Source of the DNA: JBFLYZ01 sp040756415
GTDB taxonomy: Bacteria; Bacteroidota; Bacteroidia; JADZBD01
Reading direction: 5' to 3'
NCBI GenBank assembly: GCA_040756415.1
Contig: JBFLYZ010000070.1
Span: forward strand, 1-17,373
DNA: 17,373 nucleotides
The position numbers and the translations under genes are program-made. Shown here in pieces: positions 7,125-12,885 of the stretch (positions within the stretch are counted from its first letter, which is position 1; each line of letters starts with the position of its first letter). The notes under the pieces are model-generated. The model had not been told where the DNA came from. It did not search any database and was given only the letters and a program-made list of their open reading frames with translations.

Positions 7125-8080
7125 CAGCCGCCCAGCCTTTTTTCGATCAGGTAATTGTTACGCAGAGGTGAATTGCGGGAGATGAGCTCTCCCAGGAATC
7201 CGGCCACAAAGAAAATGGTGCCAAGCACCATGGTGGTCAGCGCGATATAAAAGGAAGGCCGCTCGGCAAGCTGGCGGGCGGGGATATGGTTGTAAACATG
7301 GTAAAGCTTGCTGGCCCCCAGGTAAACGGCAGCGCAGAAACCCGCCATGAACATAAGCGTGCCCAGGAAGCCGAAGAAATGCATGGGCCGCTTGCCGAAC
7401 TTGGATACAAAGGAGATCGTAAGCAGATCGAGAAAACCATTGAGAAAGCGGCTCATGCCGAACTTGGATTTGCCGTACTTGCGGGCCTGGTGCATCACCA
7501 CTTTCTCGCCTATGCGCGTAAAGCCGGCCCATTTGGCGATGACCGGGATATAGCGGTGCATCTCGCCATACACTTCAATGCTTTTCACCACATCTTTCCT
7601 ATACGCTTTCAGCCCGCAGTTGAAATCGTGCAGGTTGTTGATGCCCGACATTTTGCGGGTGGCGTAGTTGAACAGCTTGGTGGGAATGGTTTTGGTGAAC
7701 GGATCATAACGCTTCCTCTTCCAGCCCGATACCAGGTCGTAGCCTTCTTCCAGGATCATCTTCCGCAGGCCGGGTATCTCATCGGGACTATCCTGCAGGT
7801 CGGCATCCATGGTGATCACCACTTCGCCCCGGGCGCTTTCGAAAGCCACGTTCAGCGCTGCGCTCTTACCGTAATTCCTGCGGAACTTGATCCCTTTCAC
7901 ATTCGGATTCTTCGCGCGAAGGCCCTCGATCACTTTCCACGACCCGTCACGGCTTCCGTCATCCACGAAAATGATCTCGTAGCTGAAGCGGTTAGCATCC
8001 ATCACGCGCACGATCCAGTCGTGCAGCTCGGGAAGGGATTCGGCCTCGTTAAGAAGAGGAATGACAATAGAAATATCCAT
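7124..8080 (-). CDS. Polyprenyl-phosphate glycosyltransferase, GT2 (DPM1/GtrB/ArnC-like)
   Basis: 318 residues. N-terminal GT-A domain with DDGSRDGS at residues 40-47, the metal-binding DADLQDSP at 92-99, DFNCGLKAYR at 152-161, and HQARKYGKSKFG at 197-208, all characteristic of enzymes that move a sugar from a nucleotide donor onto undecaprenyl or dolichyl phosphate at the inner membrane. Two C-terminal transmembrane helices (about 233-256 and 276-301) complete the ArnC/GtrB architecture. It starts 2 nt after the DUF4199 stop and overlaps the GT4 gene by one base, giving a three-gene unit. The likely product is a lipid-linked monosaccharide used as donor in the periplasm for envelope glycans; which sugar is not known. 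Confidence 0.93.
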   Translation of the reverse strand: MDISIVIPLLNEAESLPELHDWIVRVMDANRFSYEIIFVDDGSRDGSWKVIEGLRAKNPNVKGIKFRRNYGKSAALNVAFESARGEVVITMDADLQDSPDEIPGLRKMILEEGYDLVSGWKRKRYDPFTKTIPTKLFNYATRKMSGINNLHDFNCGLKAYRKDVVKSIEVYGEMHRYIPVIAKWAGFTRIGEKVVMHQARKYGKSKFGMSRFLNGFLDLLTISFVSKFGKRPMHFFGFLGTLMFMAGFCAAVYLGASKLYHVYNHIPARQLAERPSFYIALTTMVLGTIFFVAGFLGELISRNSPLRNNYLIEKRLGG

Positions 8081-8082
8081 GC

Positions 8083-8691
8083 CTAAGCTTTGGGGAGATT
8101 GGGATCGAACAGGGGCGGTTTCTTACGGACGAATATCGCCATAATGAAACCGAATACCGCGAACCAGATCAGGCTGAAGAATATACCTTTCAACACGGCT
8201 GCCGGGGTCAGGTCTCTTTGTTCATCAAACCCTTTGATCATGTCATCGATGGTCTTATCGATCTCTTCCTGGGGCACCCCCATGTTCTCCATGAACTCGA
8301 CCGTATTTTTGATCACCGCGTTCTTCATGTTCTCCTGGTAATCCGGATCGATCACGCGGGTCATCAGGGTCTGAAAGCCGCTCGACAGCACCGTACCTAC
8401 CGCCATCATGATCACTACCGCGAAGAAGGCCTGCCAGTAGGTGATCACCTGCATTCCCGACTTCTTTTTCATACGAAGGGCGAGCAGCACGTCAAGGGTG
8501 ATCATGATCACGAAAATGAGTATGCCCACCCACCACTTGGCGGTATATTCCACTCCCAGCACATACAGCAATACGAAAAACGCTATTCCCGCCAGGGCCA
8601 GGATGACGCCCGTTTCCAAGGCTTTTTTGTATAAGGGGCCGGCCGGCTCGGGGCCCGAAGCGGCATTATCGGTAGGAGTGCTGGATTCCAT
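8083..8691 (-). CDS. DUF4199 family inner-membrane protein
   Basis: 202 residues from the ATG at 8691. Four predicted membrane helices (about 28-46, 52-72, 86-108, 165-188) with an acidic soluble loop between helices 3 and 4 (roughly 112-162, containing MGVPQEEIDKTIDDM) and a Pro-rich tail. This topology and sequence match DUF4199, a Bacteroidota family of unknown function that I recall often sitting beside a GT2 gene, as it does here with 2 nt between them. A scaffold or accessory role for the glycosyltransferase is inference. The longer reading frame to 8853 runs through its own promoter and the SRP RNA and is rejected. A TATCTTTG box lies 18 nt upstream of the ATG. Confidence 0.88.
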   Translation of the reverse strand: MESSTPTDNAASGPEPAGPLYKKALETGVILALAGIAFFVLLYVLGVEYTAKWWVGILIFVIMITLDVLLALRMKKKSGMQVITYWQAFFAVVIMMAVGTVLSSGFQTLMTRVIDPDYQENMKNAVIKNTVEFMENMGVPQEEIDKTIDDMIKGFDEQRDLTPAAVLKGIFFSLIWFAVFGFIMAIFVRKKPPLFDPNLPKA

Positions 8692-8709
8692 GGTTTTACC
8701 TGTTTCGGG

Positions 8710-8717
8710 CAAAGATA
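8710..8717 (-). promoter_or_regulatory. Putative -7 box for the DUF4199-GT2-GT4 operon
   Basis: TATCTTTG on the minus strand matches TAnnTTTG and ends 18 nt before the ATG at 8691. The expected -33 region falls around 8737-8740, the same bases that would serve the opposing SRP RNA promoter. Confidence 0.55.
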
Positions 8718-8735
8718 TAGAGATAAAACAAAACA

Positions 8736-8765
8736 CTGAACTTTTAACATATTTTGGTAACTTTG
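8736..8765 (+). promoter_or_regulatory. Promoter of the SRP RNA gene
   Basis: TAACTTTG at 8758-8765 is a full match to the -7 consensus TAnnTTTG. A CTG at 8736-8738, 19 nt upstream, is a partial -33 TTG. The mature RNA's closing helix begins at 8771, so the transcript probably starts about 6 nt after the last G of the -7 box. Confidence 0.65.
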
Positions 8766-8770
8766 CGCCC

Positions 8771-8867
8771 GGGCAAGTCTCATGCGACCAGCTCCTGTGA
8801 ACTCCCCCAGGTCGGGAACGAAGCAAGGGTAAGCGGTTGTAGCGGTTCGGCATGAGGAGCTTGCCCG
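8771..8867 (+). ncRNA. ffs: Signal recognition particle RNA, small bacterial type (4.5S-like)
   Basis: About 97 nt. The conserved SRP domain IV is plain: CAGGTC at 8808-8813, a GGAA tetraloop at 8815-8818 closed by G-C, then GAAGCA and AAGGGTAA, which match the 4.5S RNA core (AGGUC-GGAA-GAAGCA). The ends close as a helix: GGGCAAG (8771-8777) pairs with CTTGCCC (8860-8866), and CTCATGC (8779-8785) pairs with GCATGAG (8850-8856). The RNA binds Ffh and, with FtsY, delivers nascent membrane proteins to the translocon. Its own promoter and a T8 tract frame it. No Alu domain is present, as expected for the small form. Confidence 0.95.
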
Positions 8868-8876
8868 ATTTTTTTT
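8860..8876 (+). terminator. T8 terminator of the SRP RNA
   Basis: Eight consecutive T residues (8869-8876) follow two bases after the closing helix of the SRP RNA, so the RNA's own GC-rich terminal stem plus the T-run makes an intrinsic terminator. Confidence 0.75.
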
Positions 8877-8889
8877 GTCTATACCTAAA

Positions 8890-8912
8890 CCCTCCCCTAT
8901 CCCCTATTCCCC
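8890..8912 (-). other. Putative G-quadruplex motif (minus strand) / C-tract array (plus)
   Basis: On the plus strand the order is CCC-T-CCCC-TAT-CCCC-TATT-CCCC. The minus strand therefore carries four runs of 3-4 G with loops of 4, 3 and 1 nt, a full match to the G3+N1-7 quadruplex rule. It sits between the SRP RNA terminator and the -33 element of the transaldolase promoter, only 3 nt from the latter. Folding and function are inference. Confidence 0.55.
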
Positions 8913-8915
8913 TTA

Positions 8916-8946
8916 TTGCCTTTTAATACTTTGTTAATTAAATTTG
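8916..8946 (+). promoter_or_regulatory. Promoter of the transaldolase operon
   Basis: TTG at 8916-8918, a 20-nt spacer, then TAAATTTG at 8939-8946: the best complete match in the window to the Bacteroidota TTG-N17-23-TAnnTTTG promoter. Transcription should begin near 8952. Confidence 0.7.
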
Positions 8947-8949
8947 AAC

Positions 8950-8983
8950 GAGCTCAAGAGGGTTTCGGTTTATTTTTGAGCTC
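8950..8983 (+). promoter_or_regulatory. Stem-loop at the predicted 5' end of the transaldolase mRNA
   Basis: GAGCTCAA at 8950-8957 pairs perfectly with TTGAGCTC at 8976-8983, with weaker pairs extending inward, leaving a loop of about 12-18 nt. The predicted start site is at or inside the first arm, so the mRNA would begin with a hairpin, 20 nt before the ATG at 9004. A role in protecting the 5' end or regulating translation is inference. Confidence 0.55.
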
Positions 8984-9003
8984 CTTATAAAAAGACCTTT
9001 ATT

Positions 9004-9660
9004 ATGAAATTCTTCATCGATACCGCCAACCTGGATGAAATAAAAGAAGCCCATGCCCTGGGGATCCTTGACGGGGTAACCACCAACCCTTCGCTGATGG
9101 CCAAGGTGGGCATCAAGGGCCATGACGCGGTGATGAAGCATTACGTGGAGATATGCAAGATCGTGGAAACGGGCGATGTGAGCGCGGAAGTGATCGCCAC
9201 CGATTTCGATGGCATTGTGAAGGAGGGCGAGGCCCTGGCCATGCTGCACAGCAACATCGTGGTGAAGGTACCCATGATCAAGGACGGTGTGAAAGCCCTG
9301 AAATACTTTTCGCAAAAGAACATCAAGACCAACTGCACGCTGGTGTTCTCGGCCGGGCAGGCCCTGCTGGCCGCCAAAGCAGGCGCCACGTATGTTTCGC
9401 CTTTTATCGGCCGGCTGGATGATAATTCAACTGACGGGCTCAACCTGATATCCGAGATCCGCGATATCTACGATAATTACGGCTTCACTACCCAGATACT
9501 GGCCGCCTCGGTGCGCCACACCATGCACATCGTGAACTGCGCCAAGCTGGGCGCGGATGTGGCCACCTGCCCGCTTTCCGCCATCCTGGGCCTGCTCAAG
9601 CATCCTCTCACCGACAACGGCCTGAAGCAGTTCCTGGAAGACGCGAAGAAGTTCGCCTGA
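9004..9660 (+). CDS. tal: Transaldolase, small TalC/FSA-type subfamily
   Basis: 218 residues; cytoplasmic class I aldolase of the pentose phosphate pathway that moves a dihydroxyacetone unit between sedoheptulose-7-phosphate and glyceraldehyde-3-phosphate. Seen: FFIDTANL at 3-10, VTTNPS at 25-30, the Schiff-base Lys88 in VVKVP, TNCTLVFS at 109-116, and SPFIGRLDD at 132-140. This short subfamily includes E. coli fructose-6-phosphate aldolase (FsaA), but here the residues that separate the two activities are of transaldolase type: Glu62 where FsaA has Gln59, and Phe134 where FsaA has Tyr131. The product should therefore be a true transaldolase. Its TGA shares a base with the ATG of the next gene (TGATG). 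It also links to gmhA in the same window, since sedoheptulose-7-phosphate is their common substrate. Confidence 0.93.
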   Translation: MKFFIDTANLDEIKEAHALGILDGVTTNPSLMAKVGIKGHDAVMKHYVEICKIVETGDVSAEVIATDFDGIVKEGEALAMLHSNIVVKVPMIKDGVKALKYFSQKNIKTNCTLVFSAGQALLAAKAGATYVSPFIGRLDDNSTDGLNLISEIRDIYDNYGFTTQILAASVRHTMHIVNCAKLGADVATCPLSAILGLLKHPLTDNGLKQFLEDAKKFA

Positions 9661-10277
9661 TGCTTCTCCGTATCAACCCCGACAAGCCCCGCGATGCCGA
9701 TATTCACTACGCGGCCGAGCAGTTCCGCCAGGGCGAGGTGATCATTTACCCTACCGATACCGTTTACGGAATAGGCTGCGATATCAGCAAGCCCAAAGCC
9801 ATCGAACGCGTGGCGAAGATCAAGAACCTGAAACCCGAAAAGGCCAATTTCACTTTTATCTTCCACGACCTTTCCCACCTGGCCGACTACACCCGCCCCA
9901 TCGATAACCAGGTGTTCAAGCTGCTGAAAAGATCCTTCCCGGGGCCATTCACCTTTATCCTCGAAGCCAACAATTCAATCCCCAAGCTGTTTCATAATAA
10001 CAAGAAGACCATTGGCATTCGCATCCCCGACAACAACATCATACGCCAGGTGGTAAAGGAACTGGGGCATCCCATCATCAACGCCTCCGTCCACGATGAA
10101 GAGGACGAGATCACCGAATATTTTTCCGATCCGCGGGAGATATACGAAAGGCTGGGCCGGCAGGTGGATATAGTGATCGATGGCGGATACGGCAACCTGG
10201 TGCCTTCGACCGTGGTCGATTGCACCCAGGGAGAGATACGGCTCGTCCGCCAGGGTGCCGGTGAGATCGAGCTGTAG
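9660..10277 (+). CDS. yciO: YciO-type Sua5/YrdC-family protein
   Basis: 205 residues, the length of E. coli YciO (206). Sua5/YrdC fold: VIIYPTDTVYGIGCD at 27-41, the FPGPFTFIL strand at 93-101, IGIRIPDN at 118-125, and PSTVVD near the end. Family members make threonylcarbamoyl-AMP for t6A37 in tRNA, but this one belongs to the YciO branch: the KxR signature of TsaC reads Lys55-Asn-Leu57, and the SxN signature reads Ser143-Val-His145. YciO proteins are poor or uncertain substitutes for TsaC, so the genome should hold a second, canonical gene. Translation is coupled to transaldolase by TGATG. Annotating it plainly as L-threonylcarbamoyladenylate synthase would overstate the evidence. Confidence 0.88.
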   Translation: MLLRINPDKPRDADIHYAAEQFRQGEVIIYPTDTVYGIGCDISKPKAIERVAKIKNLKPEKANFTFIFHDLSHLADYTRPIDNQVFKLLKRSFPGPFTFILEANNSIPKLFHNNKKTIGIRIPDNNIIRQVVKELGHPIINASVHDEEDEITEYFSDPREIYERLGRQVDIVIDGGYGNLVPSTVVDCTQGEIRLVRQGAGEIEL

Positions 10278-10291
10278 CCATCAGGATTGCG

Positions 10292-10299
10292 TATATTTG
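10292..10299 (+). promoter_or_regulatory. Putative -7 box for the TPR-rarA unit
   Basis: TATATTTG matches TAnnTTTG exactly. It lies in the 34-nt gap after yciO and ends 12 nt before the ATG at 10312. The -33 region shows only a CTG at 10272-10274. Confidence 0.5.
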
Positions 10300-10311
10300 C
10301 ACCCACATTCC

Positions 10312-11031
10312 ATGAGCACCGTACGGACATCCTTCTTTATCGCTTCGCTCTTCTTGCTTTTTTCCTGCGCGGAAAAAGTGAACCCGCACGCGCTGATGCA
10401 AAGCGCGCGCGAAAAAATGGGAAAGGAAGATTACCTCGGAGCAGAAAAAGACCTTCTCGCGGCCCTGCAGGCCGATTCCACTTTCGATTCGGCCCATTTC
10501 CTGTTGGGCTCGCTCAAGCAGCAACTGGCCCAGTACGATGAGGCCATTACCCATTACAACCGCGCCATACAGTATAACCCCAATTACCCCGAAGCCTATA
10601 ACAACAGGGCCCTCTGCAACGGGGTAAGCGGCAACCTGGAGGCAGAAAAGGCCGACCTCGACAAGGCCCTGGAGCTGAACCCCAGGAACCAGCACGCCTG
10701 GTACAACCGCGGCAACTATTGGCTGGACCATAACCAGCCCGAGAAGGCCGTGGAGGATTATTCAAAGGCCATCGAGCTGGTGCCCGACTACTCCAACGCC
10801 TTCTTCAATCGCGGGGAAGCCCGTTTCAACCTGGGCGATTTCAGCGCTTCGTATGCGGATTATAAAATGGTGACCGAACTGACTCCCGATGACGGGGAGG
10901 CCTGGTTCATGCTGGGCAACTGCTGCAGCCGCCTCGACAGCCTGGGCAAAGCCTGCACGCTGTGGAAAAAAGCGCTCGAGCTGGGTTATGCCGAAGCTAA
11001 AAATCCCTTACAGAAAAATTGCAGCGAATAA
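10312..11031 (+). CDS. TPR-repeat lipoprotein
   Basis: 239 residues from the ATG at 10312. Lipoprotein signal MSTVRTSFFIASLFLLFSC with Cys19 after LLFS, so it is likely anchored in a membrane facing the periplasm. The remainder is about six tandem tetratricopeptide repeats of 34 residues (roughly 28-231), with the repeating pattern A..Y..AI..Y..AI...P....A..NR: AQYDEAITHYNRAIQYNPNYPEAYNNRA and its neighbours show it clearly in short form. TPR arrays bind partner proteins; the partner here is unknown. The longer frame starting at 10180 would lie inside yciO and is rejected. The stop TAA abuts the rarA ATG (TAAATG), so the two are co-translated although rarA is cytoplasmic. Confidence 0.88.
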   Translation: MSTVRTSFFIASLFLLFSCAEKVNPHALMQSAREKMGKEDYLGAEKDLLAALQADSTFDSAHFLLGSLKQQLAQYDEAITHYNRAIQYNPNYPEAYNNRALCNGVSGNLEAEKADLDKALELNPRNQHAWYNRGNYWLDHNQPEKAVEDYSKAIELVPDYSNAFFNRGEARFNLGDFSASYADYKMVTELTPDDGEAWFMLGNCCSRLDSLGKACTLWKKALELGYAEAKNPLQKNCSE

Positions 11032-12309
11032 ATGAGTTCCCAGCCGCTTGCCGAACGACTGCGTCCCACATCGCTGGATGACTACATCGGGCAAAAGCAC
11101 CTGGTTGGCGAAGGAGCCATACTGCGCAGGGCCATAGAAAGCAATACGCTTCCATCCATGATTCTCTGGGGCCCCCCCGGTGTGGGAAAAACCACCCTGG
11201 CCAGCATTATCTCGCACCAGCTCAAGCGCCCCTTCTACCAGCTCAGCGCCATCAGCTCGGGCGTGAAGGATATACGCGAGGTGATCGACAAGGCGCGCAA
11301 CCAGGGGTTGTTCGGTGGCAATAACCCTATTCTTTTCATTGACGAGATCCACCGCTTCAGCAAATCGCAGCAGGATTCGCTGCTGGGTGCGGTTGAGCGG
11401 GGCGACATCACGCTGATCGGTGCCACTACCGAGAATCCCTCGTTCGAAGTGATTTCGGCACTGCTCTCGCGCTGCCAGGTCTACATACTCAAGCACCTCG
11501 AGAAAGACGAGCTGATCGGGCTGCTTCACATGGCGCTGAAGAAGGATGCCGTGCTGAAGAAAAAGAATATCCGGATAGAAGAATACGAAGCCCTGCTGCG
11601 CGTTTCGGGAGGCGATGCGCGCAAGCTGCTGAACGCCCTGGAGCTGGTGGTGTCCAATACCGATCAGCCGGAGATCGTCATTACCAACGATATGGTGCTG
11701 AGCATAGTGCAGCAGAACATGGCCATGTACGACAAGGCCGGTGAGCAGCATTACGATATCATATCCGCATTCATCAAATCCATGCGCGGCAGCGACCCCA
11801 ATGCGGCCGTGTATTACCTGGCCCGGATGATCGAAGGCGGGGAGGATCCCCTGTTTATCGCCAGGCGCATGGTCATCCTAGCATCCGAAGATATCGGGAA
11901 CGCCAACCCCACCGCCCTCGTCATCGCGGTGAATTGCTTTGAGGCGGTGCAGGTGATCGGCATGCCCGAGGCGCGCATCATCCTTTCCCAATGCGCCACC
12001 TACCTGGCCTGCTCGGCCAAGAGCAATGCCGCTTACATGGCCATTGAGGATGCGCTGGGACTGGTAAGAAAGACAGGGGATCTCTCCGTGCCCCTGCACA
12101 TACGTAATGCCCCTACCCGGCTGATGAAAGATATCGGCTATGGCAAGGATTACAAATACGCCCACTCCTACGAAGACAATTTTACCGAGCTGGAGTTCCT
12201 GCCCGAAGCCATCAGCGGCACCCGGCTCTACGAGCCCGGGAACAATGCCCGGGAAAAAGAACTCCGCGAGTTCCTGAAAAAACGCTGGAAAGAAAAGTAC
12301 GGATACTGA
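11032..12309 (+). CDS. rarA: Replication-associated recombination protein A (RarA/MgsA AAA+ ATPase)
   Basis: 425 residues; cytoplasmic AAA+ ATPase of the clamp-loader-like RarA/Mgs1/WRNIP1 family that acts at stalled replication forks with SSB and DNA polymerase III. Seen in order: N-terminal PLAERLRPTSLDDYIGQ (5-21), Walker A GPPGVGKT (47-54), Walker B LFIDEIHRF (101-109), sensor 1 in GATTENPSF (130-138), arginine finger in LLSRC (Arg147), sensor 2 SGGDARKLLN (about 202-211), then the conserved C-terminal tetramerisation part with RGSDPNAAVYYLARM and ASEDIGNANP. Length fits the family (about 420-450). The ATG directly follows the TPR gene stop. It is convergent with the next gene, 7 nt apart. 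Confidence 0.97.
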   Translation: MSSQPLAERLRPTSLDDYIGQKHLVGEGAILRRAIESNTLPSMILWGPPGVGKTTLASIISHQLKRPFYQLSAISSGVKDIREVIDKARNQGLFGGNNPILFIDEIHRFSKSQQDSLLGAVERGDITLIGATTENPSFEVISALLSRCQVYILKHLEKDELIGLLHMALKKDAVLKKKNIRIEEYEALLRVSGGDARKLLNALELVVSNTDQPEIVITNDMVLSIVQQNMAMYDKAGEQHYDIISAFIKSMRGSDPNAAVYYLARMIEGGEDPLFIARRMVILASEDIGNANPTALVIAVNCFEAVQVIGMPEARIILSQCATYLACSAKSNAAYMAIEDALGLVRKTGDLSVPLHIRNAPTRLMKDIGYGKDYKYAHSYEDNFTELEFLPEAISGTRLYEPGNNAREKELREFLKKRWKEKYGY

Positions 12310-12316
12310 AGGTCTC

Positions 12317-12769
12317 CTAATCCATGTCGCTGGGGTGTATCATGCTGTCGTCCCAGACAGAAGCATGCACCACACCCACCGCGAAACCGCCTATGGCCTG
12401 CTCGATCAACTGCCAGGTCATATCAACCAGGATGAATGCCGAAGTGGAATTTTTGGTGAACGACACACCGGTAACGATCGTTACGATGAAGATCATGAAT
12501 CCGCATACCGCGCCCACCAGCAGCCCGCGCAGGAAAAGATGGCGGCTGAGCTTTGTAAAATACTCCAGCGAGAACAGGCGGGTCACCAAAGCCCCGATGA
12601 GCAGGTAAGCTACACCGGCAAAAGAAAGGAACACGCCCTGGGGTATGGTCAGCATCTTGAAATCGTTCAGCAAAATCCCGTGCCACACGTAGGATAATGC
12701 GAACATTACTACCGAGCTGACTATCCAGGATATGAAAAAACGCTTGTTCAGCATGCCGGGATTTAGCAT
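12317..12769 (-). CDS. Four-helix membrane protein of unknown function
   Basis: 150 residues with four hydrophobic helices (about 11-29, 42-65, 80-102, 117-137) and short loops; the first ends in SYVWHGILLNDF, a segment reminiscent of the DUF1761-like small membrane proteins, but I do not claim membership. The C-terminal tail is acidic (DDSMIHPSDMD). Two in-frame starts are possible: the ATG at 12769, or the ATG at 12754, which removes MLNPG. A TAATTTTG box at 12779-12786 would leave only a few nt of leader for the first and about 19 nt for the second, so 12754 may be the better choice. It is a single-gene unit, divergent from the large lipoprotein gene and convergent with rarA. Confidence 0.75.
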   Translation of the reverse strand: MLNPGMLNKRFFISWIVSSVVMFALSYVWHGILLNDFKMLTIPQGVFLSFAGVAYLLIGALVTRLFSLEYFTKLSRHLFLRGLLVGAVCGFMIFIVTIVTGVSFTKNSTSAFILVDMTWQLIEQAIGGFAVGVVHASVWDDSMIHPSDMD

Positions 12770-12778
12770 AGAGGTCTA

Positions 12779-12786
12779 CAAAATTA
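12779..12786 (-). promoter_or_regulatory. Putative -7 box for the four-helix membrane protein
   Basis: TAATTTTG on the minus strand matches TAnnTTTG, 9 nt before the ATG at 12769 and 24 nt before the one at 12754. No -33 TTG is seen at about 20 nt. Confidence 0.45.
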
Positions 12787-12789
12787 AAG

Positions 12790-12847
12790 AAAATCCCCGG
12801 ATCTTTCCATAGAAGACATTTGTACGCGTAAGAAGCCGGGGGCTTTT
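12790..12847. repeat. Interrupted inverted repeat in a divergent promoter region
   Basis: AAAA-T-CCCCGG (12790-12800) is complementary to CCGGGG-GC-TTTT (12836-12847), giving 10 paired bases with a small internal mismatch and 35 bases between the arms. The right arm can also form a small AGCC-GGG-GGCT hairpin followed by TTTTT. It lies between the two divergent genes. It could be an operator for a dimeric regulator or a weak terminator; neither is shown. TAATTTTA at 12873-12880 is a near match to a -7 box for the plus-strand gene. Confidence 0.35.
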
Positions 12848-12885
12848 TCCTTCCGCATCAGGCAAAATATCTTAATTTTACCCCT

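Noticed and set aside
7286..8086. Long plus-strand open frame opposite the GT2 gene (266 codons)
   Set aside because: It is antisense to a gene with complete GT2 motifs, and its translation shows no domain or signal. It arises from GC-rich codon use. The same holds for long antisense frames at 2362-3156, 6600-7154, 11008-11751 and 14978-15655.
8692..8853. N-terminal extension of the DUF4199 reading frame by 54 residues
   Set aside because: It runs through the TATCTTTG box and antisense to the SRP RNA, and the added residues do not look like a leader or a domain. The ATG at 8691 gives the family-like start.
10180..10311. Upstream start for the TPR gene inside yciO
   Set aside because: The residues there are a frame-shifted reading of yciO, and the lipoprotein signal begins at 10312.
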